Below the pieces are notes generated by a model. That model had not been told where the DNA came from and made no database searches. It saw only the letters and a program-made list of their open reading frames with translations. Shown here one piece after another: positions 1-7,779 of a DNA stretch of 39,523 bases (the first letter of the stretch is position 1; the number at the start of each line of letters is the position of its first letter). A program made the translations under genes and the position numbers. The stretch comes from Candidatus Aminicenantes bacterium UBA647 (GTDB taxonomy: Bacteria; Acidobacteriota; Aminicenantia; UBA2199), in the NCBI GenBank assembly GCA_002299555.1, contig DBOL01000001.1, forward strand, positions 1 to 39,523. The letters are read 5' to 3'.

Positions 1-348
1 AATACAGATCTTGAAGTTATGCAAGATCTGACCTTAACGGGTCAGGAAATGTTGGATCTTAAACTTAATGAAAAGATAGCAGGTCTGTATTGTCGTCAAT
101 GTGATTCATGTACGGGACAATGCAGTAAGGGAGTTGATATTCCGACATTGATGAGAAGTTATATGTATGCTTTCGGTTATAAGAATCTGCTTCAGGCGAA
201 AGATACGCTGGCTGATATTGACCTGAAGAATCTTCCATGTAGCAATTGCTCTGAATGTGAGGTTAAATGTGAGGTTGGTTTTGATATAAAGAGTAAAATT
301 AACGAAATAGCAAAGATAGATAGAATACACGACTCATTCCTTGCATAA
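1..348 (+). CDS. Aldo/keto reductase with C-terminal 4Fe-4S domain (3' fragment)
   Basis: This is the C-terminal end of a gene that enters from the left edge; the frame is open from base 1, so the ATG at 19 is internal rather than a start. Two cysteine clusters are visible: CRQCDSCTGQC followed by KGVDIPTLMRSYMYA, then CSNCSECEVKC followed by EVGFDIKSKI. This cysteine-rich tail with the GVDIP-x-LMRSYMYA signature is typical of the large TAT-type aldo/keto reductases that carry a ferredoxin-like [4Fe-4S] tail after the TIM barrel. The barrel, the catalytic Tyr and any signal peptide lie outside the window, so the substrate cannot be inferred. The gene ends 82 bases before the acyl-activating enzyme on the same strand. 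Confidence 0.75.
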   Translation, partial: NTDLEVMQDLTLTGQEMLDLKLNEKIAGLYCRQCDSCTGQCSKGVDIPTLMRSYMYAFGYKNLLQAKDTLADIDLKNLPCSNCSECEVKCEVGFDIKSKINEIAKIDRIHDSFLA

Positions 349-430
349 TTATAAATTAGCTTTGTTTAAAAAAAATTTTTTTTGTGCTATATATTCACAT
401 AACTAACTTTTAATGGTTTTGGAGGAAATA

Positions 431-1963
431 ATGATCTTACACGAAGAATTTATTAAAATAGCAAAAAAAAATGGAAAAAAGGATGCAATAATTGACAGGG
501 GAAGGGAGAAGAGAGTAACTTTCGGCAAGTCCCTTATTGCCGCCCTGATGCTTTCCGAGAAGTTCCATGCGTATAAAAAAGGTTTTGTCGGTGTTATGAT
601 CCCGAACTCTGCAGGTGCAATACTTACAACTCTGGGAGTATTAATTTCCGGCAGGGTCCCGGTCATGATAAATTATTCCACAGGTGCCTCGGAAAATTGT
701 GAATATGCTCAAATGAAGTGTGGTTTTAGAACTATCATTACTTCAAAAGCACTTATAGAGAAGATCGGATGCAGACTTGTTCCGGGTATGGTTTTCATTG
801 AGGATGTAATGGAAACTATTTCGACTCTTGACAAATTGAAAGCGGCATTGAGATCAAAAATGCCATTTAAGGTTATCAAGAGATCATTGCCCAAAAGTCA
901 TGAAGAGGATAATGTGGTTATCCTGTTTACATCAGGAAGTGAAAAAGATCCCAAGGCTGTTCAGTTAACACACAAAAATATTGCCGCGAATGTTATTGAT
1001 ATTTTTGATAGTCTCAAGTTTAATGATGACGATATTATGCTGGGGAACCTTCCGCTATTCCATGTTTTCGGTTATAACACAAACTTCTGGCTTCCTTTAC
1101 TTCAGGGTCTATCAGTGGTTACATATCCGAATCCTCTTGAATATAAAAAAGTAGTTCAGATCATAAAAGAAGAGAATGTAACGCTAATGTTGGGGACGCC
1201 GGTATTTTTTAACGGTTATCTGAGACAGTCTGAACCTGGAGAACTATCTTCGGTTAGAATAGCAGTTGCCGGTGCGGATAAATGCCCTGATATGCTTCGT
1301 GAAGGGTATAACAAGAAGCATGGAATAACTCTCCTGGAAGGTTATGGCTGCACCGAAACAAGCCCGGTTATATCTGTAAATCTGCCTAATGCGAATAAAC
1401 CCGGCAGTACAGGAAAACCTCTTCCTACGGTCAAAGTAAAGATCACTGATATAAATTCCGGTGAAGAGCTGGCAAGAGGGCAGGAGGGGAAACTACTATC
1501 TAAAGGTGATCATATAATGAAAGGTTATTTTGATGATCTCGAGGAAACTTCTCTCCGGATTAAGGACGGATGGTATGATACCGGAGATATGGGCATGGTT
1601 GATGAGGATGGATATGTATGGCATCGTGGCAGATTAAAAAGATTTGCAAAGATCGGTGGTGAGATGGTTTCCCTGGTTAAGGTTGAAAGCGTATTGACCG
1701 ATCTCCTCCCACCTGAGACTGATTGCTGTATTGTTGAGATACCGGATTATCTGAAAGGGGCAAAGATCATTGCTGCTGTAACCAGCAGTGTTGATGAAAG
1801 AGAGATATTGAAACAGATGTCAGCTGAACTCCCGAATATTTCACTACCAAAGGATTTCCTTATAATTGATGAACTTCCAAAAATGGGAAGTGGCAAGATC
1901 AATTTCAGAAAAGTTACAGAAATTGTTAAGGAAAAATTTTCAGAAAATAACAACAAAAAATAG
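431..1963 (+). CDS. AMP-dependent acyl-ACP/acyl-CoA synthetase
   Basis: An ANL-superfamily adenylating enzyme of about 510 residues that activates a carboxylic acid, probably a fatty acid, with ATP. The phosphate-binding loop reads LFTSGSEKDPKAVQLTHKN, the adenine motif is GYGCTETSP, and the hinge region has WYDTGDMG followed by GRLKRF; the C-terminal lysine motif is PKMGSGKINFRK. The pattern most resembles the synthetase half of Aas-type acyl-ACP synthetases, but no PlsC-like acyltransferase domain is attached. The ATG at 431 is preferred over an in-frame ATG at 413 because GGAGGA lies at 421-426, just upstream of it. Substrate chain length and the ACP versus CoA acceptor cannot be read from sequence. 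Confidence 0.88.
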   Translation: MILHEEFIKIAKKNGKKDAIIDRGREKRVTFGKSLIAALMLSEKFHAYKKGFVGVMIPNSAGAILTTLGVLISGRVPVMINYSTGASENCEYAQMKCGFRTIITSKALIEKIGCRLVPGMVFIEDVMETISTLDKLKAALRSKMPFKVIKRSLPKSHEEDNVVILFTSGSEKDPKAVQLTHKNIAANVIDIFDSLKFNDDDIMLGNLPLFHVFGYNTNFWLPLLQGLSVVTYPNPLEYKKVVQIIKEENVTLMLGTPVFFNGYLRQSEPGELSSVRIAVAGADKCPDMLREGYNKKHGITLLEGYGCTETSPVISVNLPNANKPGSTGKPLPTVKVKITDINSGEELARGQEGKLLSKGDHIMKGYFDDLEETSLRIKDGWYDTGDMGMVDEDGYVWHRGRLKRFAKIGGEMVSLVKVESVLTDLLPPETDCCIVEIPDYLKGAKIIAAVTSSVDEREILKQMSAELPNISLPKDFLIIDELPKMGSGKINFRKVTEIVKEKFSENNNKK

Positions 1964-1966
1964 AGA

Positions 1967-1980
1967 AAGGGTCACCCCTT
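1967..1980. terminator. Weak hairpin between convergent genes
   Basis: AAGGG, loop TCAC, CCCTT forms a five-pair stem in the 35-base gap between the convergent synthetase and TPR genes. There is no good T-run on either side, so termination is only a possibility. Confidence 0.3.
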
Positions 1981-1998
1981 AAAGGTCGTGATCTTAAA

Positions 1999-2649
1999 CT
2001 ATCTGGAAAGTCCGGATAATAGTGTTCTTGCTTCCTGCTGATATATTGATTGCGGGAACTCATTTACCAGTCTGTTCAGATTATCTTTTGCACTTTTGTC
2101 CAGTCCGTCCCTGAGATAGATCTTTGCGATCTTGAGTAGTAGAAAATCTTTTGTGATCTCTGATTTGTTATCAGAAAGGAGTTGATGTAGAATGTCCATC
2201 CCTTTTTTCCCCTCTTTTAGTGAGATAAGAAGTTCAGCATCAAGTAATTTTTTCTGGTCATCCAGTAGTTTACTGCTCCCTTTGTATGTGGAAAGAACTT
2301 CTTTCGCCTTGAGATAATCTTCTTTTTCAAAATGAAGTGAAGCGAGATAAAAAGTAATTGCAGATGATATTCCCTTGTCGGCTTTAAGGGAAGACAGGTT
2401 TTCGATCTTCTGATCTGAAGTCAGTGTTGAAGAGTTCCAGATATCAAGAGCAGAGGCAAAATTTTGATTGTCTTTCGATACAGATCCGGACCTGATCAGT
2501 AGAATAGCAATTATTGCCACACCTATTATAACCAGAACTCCCAGAACAATTGATATCTCTCTTTTAAAGTCGTTAAATTTTTCTATGACCAGTTGTATAA
2601 AATTTTGGAATGGATCTTCTTTAAGATGTTCTCTCTCTTTCCTTTTCAT
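1999..2649 (-). CDS. YfgM-like membrane-anchored TPR protein
   Basis: A 216-residue protein with a charged cytoplasmic N terminus, one membrane segment (about residues 34-52, rich in I, V, L and A) and a helical TPR-like C-terminal part containing LKAKEVLSTYKG, LLLKIAKIYLRDG and a final LNRLVNEFPQSIYQQEA. This layout matches the tetratricopeptide-like YfgM/TPR_21 family, which assists translocon or envelope assembly in enterobacteria; that role is only by family analogy here. The start at 2649 is chosen over a longer in-frame ATG at 2682 because GCGAGG sits six to ten bases upstream. It has its own promoter and a small 5' leader hairpin. Confidence 0.7.
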   Translation of the reverse strand: MKRKEREHLKEDPFQNFIQLVIEKFNDFKREISIVLGVLVIIGVAIIAILLIRSGSVSKDNQNFASALDIWNSSTLTSDQKIENLSSLKADKGISSAITFYLASLHFEKEDYLKAKEVLSTYKGSSKLLDDQKKLLDAELLISLKEGKKGMDILHQLLSDNKSEITKDFLLLKIAKIYLRDGLDKSAKDNLNRLVNEFPQSIYQQEARTLLSGLSR

Positions 2650-2673
2650 GGGAACCTCGCATAATTTTATAAT

Positions 2674-2688
2674 CCGGGACAAGCCCGG
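2674..2688 (-). other. Leader hairpin upstream of the YfgM-like gene
   Basis: CCGGG, five-base loop, CCCGG. It falls between the predicted transcription start (near 2694) and the ATG at 2649, so it would be in the 5' untranslated leader without covering the Shine-Dalgarno. It could stabilise the transcript; nothing more is supported. Confidence 0.35.
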
Positions 2689-2700
2689 GAAGAAAAACCG

Positions 2701-2729
2701 ATAGTAGCATCTACACGGATATCTGTCAA
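2701..2729 (-). promoter_or_regulatory. Sigma70-type promoter for the YfgM-like gene
   Basis: On the minus strand a perfect -35 TTGACA (2729-2724) is followed after exactly 17 bases by TACTAT (2706-2701), four of six matches to the -10 consensus. It predicts transcription starting near 2694, about 45 bases before the ATG at 2649. Confidence 0.6.
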
Positions 2730-2783
2730 GAAAACAATGAATATCTTCAGCTCAAAATTATATATTTGATCTCTTAACAAATC

Positions 2784-3236
2784 TTACTTTGTTGATGAAG
2801 AATGGTCGTGGACGATCCTCCAGCCTTCATCAAATTTCCTCAGCAATAAAGTATAAAGTCCTGTCTTTTCCTTATCCGGATATCTCAGTGTCCATCTTCC
2901 GAAAACCAGAGCTGCATCGTTACTGATCACGGTAATATCTACATCCGAGAATGAAAGCCTTCCCATTGCTTCTTTATCAGGATAACTTTTTTTATATCTC
3001 TTCAATGTGTTTTCCCAACCGAAGTTGAAGTTTCCATTCCCGGCGAACCTCATTTTTTCAGATTTGCGATAACACTCCATATATTGTTCGATGTTTCCTG
3101 TGTTCCACCCCTTTTCTGAGTCGTCAAGAACAATTGAAATTTCTTTTTTTATAATATCAATCTTGTTCTCTTGAGGAACTAAGTGCGAAATTGAAAGAAA
3201 TACTATTGTGAAGGCGATAATAAAAGTGTTTTTCAT
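2784..3236 (-). CDS. Exported NTF2/SnoaL-like protein (DUF4440 type)
   Basis: A 150-residue protein with a signal peptide (MKNTFIIAFTIVFLSISHLV) followed by an NTF2-like cone fold. Recognisable pieces are the first helix with GWNTGNIEQYMECY, the central WENTLKRYKKSYPD, and the closing strands GLYTLLLRKFDEGWRIVHDHSS, typical of DUF4440/SnoaL_3 proteins. These bind or turn over small hydrophobic ligands; no specific activity can be assigned. AAAGGAGA lies a few bases before the ATG. It is the last gene of a run transcribed from the aminotransferase side, 39 bases after the TolB/TPR gene. Confidence 0.7.
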   Translation of the reverse strand: MKNTFIIAFTIVFLSISHLVPQENKIDIIKKEISIVLDDSEKGWNTGNIEQYMECYRKSEKMRFAGNGNFNFGWENTLKRYKKSYPDKEAMGRLSFSDVDITVISNDAALVFGRWTLRYPDKEKTGLYTLLLRKFDEGWRIVHDHSSSTK

Positions 3237-3275
3237 AAGGTCTCCTTTAAGTACTATTTTAAACTGAATGTTTTA

Positions 3276-4802
3276 TTAATTGTTCAACGGGAAGTTCCGG
3301 ATCTTTTCGTTGTCGGGGAAATATTTCAGAGCTTCTATAAGCATCTCCTTCAATTTATCTCTCTTCCCCTGTTTTTTTAAGATTTTCAGGATAGCAAGGA
3401 AATTAGCAGGATTTCTTAACAGATAAAGTGCTGCATGTCCATGAATAAGTGCCTGTTCCAATTTCCCTTCCTTAAAGAAAATCGAGGCCAGTTTGGAATG
3501 GTTCTCAGGGAGGAAAGGGTTTGAAATTAATTTTTTTTCAATTTCATCTATACTTTCATCTTCTCTCTCTTTTATGAAAATAGATTCTCCATTGCCATTC
3601 GGAAATTCCATGTCATATTTTAGTTCTGAAAATACGAAGGGGTTTATTAGTTTAAAATATATCTTTCTCGTTTCCTGTACAGGTGAGAATTCCGGCAGAA
3701 ATTTCAGGAATGCCGGTTTGATCATTTTGCTATGGTTGGATTGCTCAAGAATATTGAAGAAGAGAGCTATCAGGTCTTCATCTGAAGGGTATTGAAGTAA
3801 TCCTTCCATCAAAAAGTTCCAGGCAGCTTCTCTGTCCTTCAAGAGAGTAGAAATATTTACAGCATTAAAAAATGATTCAGCCATCATTCCTAACCTCACA
3901 GATCTTTTTATGGAATCCATAGCTTCTGTATAATCATTACTTAACGCATAGATAAGGGCTAAATTATTAAGTGCTTCATGTTTACAATCACCGTAATCAA
4001 GAACATTTGAAAAATTAGATAGTGCTTCATCAATATCATTTGACAGATAATCGATCACTCCGGATAAAAATAGTTTTTCTCCCCGGAAATGGCTTTCAGG
4101 ATCTATTTCATCAAGAATTCTTTTTGCAGAAATATAATCATTTTTCAAAAAATATACTCTTGCAAGTTCGAAAAGGAGCATCTCAGGGTCTTTGCTCAAT
4201 TCGGTCCTTACTTTTTCAAGGAACTCTATTTTTTTATCATAGTCATCAATGAGAAGACCTTTAATAAATATCTCATAAGTCCTGGGATCAAATTTTAATT
4301 CCGGTATCTCCGGTGTTGAATCTGTACCGGCAAGGTATATGAGCAGATCTTTGAGGATCTTTTTCTTAATTGAGAAAAGGTTTGTAGTTTTCTCTTTTAT
4401 CACCGGGAGGTATTTCTGATTTAAGTTCCTGAGGTCGATCAAAAATGTCCTGATACTTAATATCTCATCTTCCTGGCCGGGTATTGTTGTTATCTCTCCC
4501 CATACCAATCTCTCTGCTCTCATAAGCCTGGCAGCTCTGATGATAGATGCTTTGGAGACGTTATAAGGAAATTTTATATTCAGCCCCTTCAGTAAGCCTC
4601 TTCCCTCATTATCAGAAAAAGTGTCAATTTGATTGACCCTTAGCCCGTAACTCAGATAAAGGGACATTCCTCTCCCCAGCCATTGATGAGCTCTATTTTC
4701 AGAGGAATTTACTTTAAATGGGAAAACAACTGTTCTGGAAAAGGATAAGGTTGTTTGCAGCAATAGTATTATTGTTAATATTATTAGTATTCTGGGTTTC
4801 AT
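3276..4802 (-). CDS. Exported TPR protein with TolB/FlgO-like N-terminal domain
   Basis: A 508-residue protein with a signal peptide (about residues 1-22, ending LLLQTTLSFS). Residues of about 24-160 resemble the TolB/FlgO/CsgG-like module: VVFPFKVNS, WLGRGMSLYLSYGL, then an AxxLxAERLVWGEI stretch and a strand with RTFLIDLRNL. The rest is a solenoid of degenerate TPRs, for example LLFELARVYFLKNDYISAKR and ALNNLALIYALSNDYTEAMD, ending in LEQALIHGHAALYLLRNPAN. Such proteins are usually periplasmic scaffolds. It starts three bases after the penicillin-binding protein gene, which implies translational coupling and a possible joint role in the envelope. Confidence 0.7.
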   Translation of the reverse strand: MKPRILIILTIILLLQTTLSFSRTVVFPFKVNSSENRAHQWLGRGMSLYLSYGLRVNQIDTFSDNEGRGLLKGLNIKFPYNVSKASIIRAARLMRAERLVWGEITTIPGQEDEILSIRTFLIDLRNLNQKYLPVIKEKTTNLFSIKKKILKDLLIYLAGTDSTPEIPELKFDPRTYEIFIKGLLIDDYDKKIEFLEKVRTELSKDPEMLLFELARVYFLKNDYISAKRILDEIDPESHFRGEKLFLSGVIDYLSNDIDEALSNFSNVLDYGDCKHEALNNLALIYALSNDYTEAMDSIKRSVRLGMMAESFFNAVNISTLLKDREAAWNFLMEGLLQYPSDEDLIALFFNILEQSNHSKMIKPAFLKFLPEFSPVQETRKIYFKLINPFVFSELKYDMEFPNGNGESIFIKEREDESIDEIEKKLISNPFLPENHSKLASIFFKEGKLEQALIHGHAALYLLRNPANFLAILKILKKQGKRDKLKEMLIEALKYFPDNEKIRNFPLNN

Positions 4803-4805
4803 TTT

Positions 4806-6473
4806 TTACTCTTTTTCATAAAATGCTTTAAGAAATCTTCGCAGGAACAAAGCTCCATTATATTCTGCCTTCCCGCCGCGTTCGAGACGAAATGCGAATG
4901 AATATCTCGGTTTTTCAAAGGGGAAAAATCCTGTAAGAACTGAATCCAATCCTTTACTTTTTTCCCCGGCAGTTCCGGTCTTGAGGCCGATATCCATGAA
5001 GTCCACACTTGCCCGTCTTCCGGTTCCCTCAGGTTCGGTCGTGACCTTTCTCATCCCTGACTTAATATCCTCAAAAAACTTGTTGTTGAGATAAATTTTT
5101 TTGTTCTCAGTAGTATGATTGTAATATCCCAAATCAAAAATATTCTGATTGCTCATAATAATGTATGGGAATATTATATTACCGTTTTGTGCGATTATGG
5201 AAGATATTATTGCAGAATGGATAGTTGTTACAGTAATATGTTCGAGCCCTATTGAGAGATTTGCAAGAGCCCTGTTCCCCTTGCTAGCAGAAGAAAATTT
5301 TCCAAACCTGAATTGAAAGGTCCCGTCATCCGAAGGTTCCGAGTTGAACATAAAATTTTCAAGGGCACTCTGAATTTTTTCCGGCCCTGTTTTAATCCCC
5401 ATTTCTGCAAATGCAATATTACACGAGTGGGACAGAGCTTTCTCAGGAGATTGAAGTATCCCGTGTTTTTTCCAATCATAAAAGATCTTCCCATCATAAG
5501 AAGTAAATCCTATACAATTAAAAGGAAATATTTTTTCTGATGTTGAGTTAAAGTAGGCGAAAAGCGTAATAAGCTTAATTATCGATCCCGGTTCATACTC
5601 CCCGGTAAGAGCGGTGTTGTCATTATTTTTGTTAAATGGTTTGGAATATGCAGCGATTATGCTTCCGTCTTCAAGATCCGTAAGTACAAAAGACCCGTAA
5701 TATTTATTGAAAAGACTTTTCAGCTTCAGGTGAACATCTTTGTCTATTGACAGTTTTATGTACTTTATTCCATTCCTGAGGTTGTTGTTGAAGTGGTCAA
5801 AATTTATTCCCGGAACGAGGGAGATGCACACGTCTTTTTCAATATCATACGAGGCCAGTGCTTCTCCATCTCTATCAAAAATGAAATCGATCTTTCCATT
5901 CTTTGTTTTATGATTTATTTCTTTAATGATGGAGAGGTATTTTGAATATTTTTCCGGGTCTTCCGGTTGGAAATCTCGTATCCTCTTCTCTGAGTCATCG
6001 GCCCTGTATAGGGAAGTATCTGAAACTATCCTGTAAAATCTGACAAAATCACTATCATCCTGAAGAAGAGAAGAGTATATATCGAGCTGTTTATAGAAAC
6101 AATTATCGGAAAGATAAGTTAATATTTTTTCAGCCCTGATCGATGATCGTCCGGGGGTACCTTTTGAAAGGATCTCTTTCCCCTTCTCCAGGTTGTTTCT
6201 GACCAGGCTGAGGATACCTTTTAGTTCTTTGAATGATGAACGTCTGAAGAATGAAGTACTCTCTTTGTCAAGAATGTTGCTGCACTTCGATATTTCTCCG
6301 GTCAGAAGAAACTCTTCTGCTTTCCTGACCTTTTTATATGCCGAATGATCTTTGTAGAAAAGAAAAATTGATACTATTAAAAAAGCGAGCAGGAAGAAGA
6401 ACACTCTTCTTCTCATTTTCTTTTTCTTTAGTTTTAAAAATGAAAATGTCCTGTCCTTGAAATCCAGATCCAT
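4806..6473 (-). CDS. Penicillin-binding protein with transpeptidase domain, atypical N terminus
   Basis: A 555-residue membrane-anchored DD-transpeptidase. A membrane segment (about residues 22-40) is followed by a helical, TPR-like region to about residue 190 and then the transpeptidase domain. All three catalytic motifs are present: SIIK with Ser297 and Lys300 in GEYEPGSIIKL, SCN at 350-352, and KTG in GLKTGTAGEKS. The strand FVLTDLEDGSIIAAYSKP is typical of FtsI/PBP2-type enzymes, but no recognisable PBP-dimer domain precedes it. It should crosslink peptidoglycan in the periplasm. Its ATG follows one base after the aminotransferase stop, with AAAGGA inside the preceding coding end. Confidence 0.85.
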   Translation of the reverse strand: MDLDFKDRTFSFLKLKKKKMRRRVFFFLLAFLIVSIFLFYKDHSAYKKVRKAEEFLLTGEISKCSNILDKESTSFFRRSSFKELKGILSLVRNNLEKGKEILSKGTPGRSSIRAEKILTYLSDNCFYKQLDIYSSLLQDDSDFVRFYRIVSDTSLYRADDSEKRIRDFQPEDPEKYSKYLSIIKEINHKTKNGKIDFIFDRDGEALASYDIEKDVCISLVPGINFDHFNNNLRNGIKYIKLSIDKDVHLKLKSLFNKYYGSFVLTDLEDGSIIAAYSKPFNKNNDNTALTGEYEPGSIIKLITLFAYFNSTSEKIFPFNCIGFTSYDGKIFYDWKKHGILQSPEKALSHSCNIAFAEMGIKTGPEKIQSALENFMFNSEPSDDGTFQFRFGKFSSASKGNRALANLSIGLEHITVTTIHSAIISSIIAQNGNIIFPYIIMSNQNIFDLGYYNHTTENKKIYLNNKFFEDIKSGMRKVTTEPEGTGRRASVDFMDIGLKTGTAGEKSKGLDSVLTGFFPFEKPRYSFAFRLERGGKAEYNGALFLRRFLKAFYEKE

Positions 6474-6474
6474 T

Positions 6475-7656
6475 TTATCCTTTCAGGTATTCTCCAAGTA
6501 AATCTAACCCTTCTCTGATCTTGTCGAGTGAGTTGGCATACGAAATCCTAAGATAATTAGGTGCACCGAATGCTGTTCCCGGAACAACAATGATATTAAG
6601 TTTATTCAGTATGTCCATTGCAAAGTCGCCATCATCTTTAAATCCCAATTTGTTAATATAATAAGTGAAATCTGCAAAAAAATAAAATGCTCCATCAGGA
6701 TTAACAAAACTGATATTTCCGATCTCATTGAACCTGTTAGCAATAAAATCTCTCCGCTTACGGTATTCATTTATCATCGGTTCTAAATATGATTGATCCT
6801 CAAGAAGTGCTCCTACTGCTGCTTTCTGAGATATAGAGCAAGGGTTTGAGGATGAATGGCCCTGTAATTTTGCCATTGCCTTGCAGATGTATTCAGGTGC
6901 TATCGTATAGCCGAGCCGCCATCCTGTCATTGAAAATGTTTTTGATAATGAACTTATTATTGCTATATTTTCCAAAGATGATGGGGAAAGTTTCAGTGGG
7001 GACTCAAAGTTCTCATCTGCATAAATTATCTTTCTATAACAATCATCGAATAATAAAAAGATGTTTTTATCCACGCAGGCGGAAATTATTTTTTTAAGTT
7101 CCTCACTTTTCATTATCATTCCAGTCGGATTGGAAGGAGAATTAATTATTACAGCTTTTGTTTTATCTGAAAATTTCTCTATATACGAATCAGCTGTCAG
7201 CTCAAAGAGAGCATCTTCCTTCAGATGGTCGGCATAAACAACTTTGCCATCGGAATAATTGACGATCTCGGGATATGATACCCAATATGGTTTTGGAACT
7301 ATCACTTCGTCACCCGGATCTATTATGGCCTGAAGTATAAGAAACAATCCGAATTTGCTCCCGGGAGTAACAATGATCTGTTCCTCATCAGGCAGAAATC
7401 CCTGCTCATCCATATAGCATTTTCTGATCGCATCCTTGAGATCGGGAATCCCGGTGACAGGCGTATATTTAGTGTGATTATTTCTTATTGCATCAATCCC
7501 TTTCTCTTTTATAATATCAGGAGTAGCAAAATCCGGTTCCCCTGCGCCAAAATCAAGGATATTTTTTCCCTGTTTTTTCATTGTGTTTTTGATTTTCAAT
7601 AATTGAAGAGTTGGAGATGGTGAAATACATCCTATCCGTTCTGATAATTTGACCAT
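6475..7656 (-). CDS. Class I PLP-dependent aminotransferase (aspartate aminotransferase type)
   Basis: A 393-residue fold-type I aminotransferase. Signatures are FGAGEPDFATPD near the N terminus, the NSPSNPTGM loop, the PLP lysine in SLSKTFSMTGWRLGY, and YLRISYANS near the C terminus with the substrate-carboxylate arginine. This is the pattern of the 1-beta aspartate/prephenate aminotransferases, so aspartate-oxaloacetate transamination is likely but other amino donors are possible. GGAGG lies eight bases upstream of the ATG. It leads a four-gene minus-strand run and is divergent from gdhA, pairing glutamate formation with transamination across one intergenic region. Confidence 0.87.
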   Translation of the reverse strand: MVKLSERIGCISPSPTLQLLKIKNTMKKQGKNILDFGAGEPDFATPDIIKEKGIDAIRNNHTKYTPVTGIPDLKDAIRKCYMDEQGFLPDEEQIIVTPGSKFGLFLILQAIIDPGDEVIVPKPYWVSYPEIVNYSDGKVVYADHLKEDALFELTADSYIEKFSDKTKAVIINSPSNPTGMIMKSEELKKIISACVDKNIFLLFDDCYRKIIYADENFESPLKLSPSSLENIAIISSLSKTFSMTGWRLGYTIAPEYICKAMAKLQGHSSSNPCSISQKAAVGALLEDQSYLEPMINEYRKRRDFIANRFNEIGNISFVNPDGAFYFFADFTYYINKLGFKDDGDFAMDILNKLNIIVVPGTAFGAPNYLRISYANSLDKIREGLDLLGEYLKG

Positions 7657-7710
7657 AATGTTCCTCCGAGAAAAAACCGAATATTATTTAATTTTATAAC
7701 AAACAAATAG

Positions 7711-7739
7711 TTGACATACTACCATATTTTTGTTAAAAG
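7711..7739 (+). promoter_or_regulatory. Extended -10 promoter for gdhA
   Basis: TTGACA (7711-7716), a 17-base spacer ending in TG-T, then TAAAAG (7734-7739). The TG one base before the -10 gives an extended -10 element. It lies 41 bases before the gdhA ATG. The TTG of this -35 also opens an in-frame extension of gdhA, which is therefore not the start. Confidence 0.55.
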
Positions 7740-7779
7740 TTGTATTCAAAAAAAATTTTTGTGTCAAAGGAGATATTTA

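Noticed and set aside
7711..7779. In-frame TTG extension of gdhA by 23 residues.
   Set aside because: The TTG is the first three bases of a consensus -35 TTGACA, and a strong Shine-Dalgarno selects ATG 7780.
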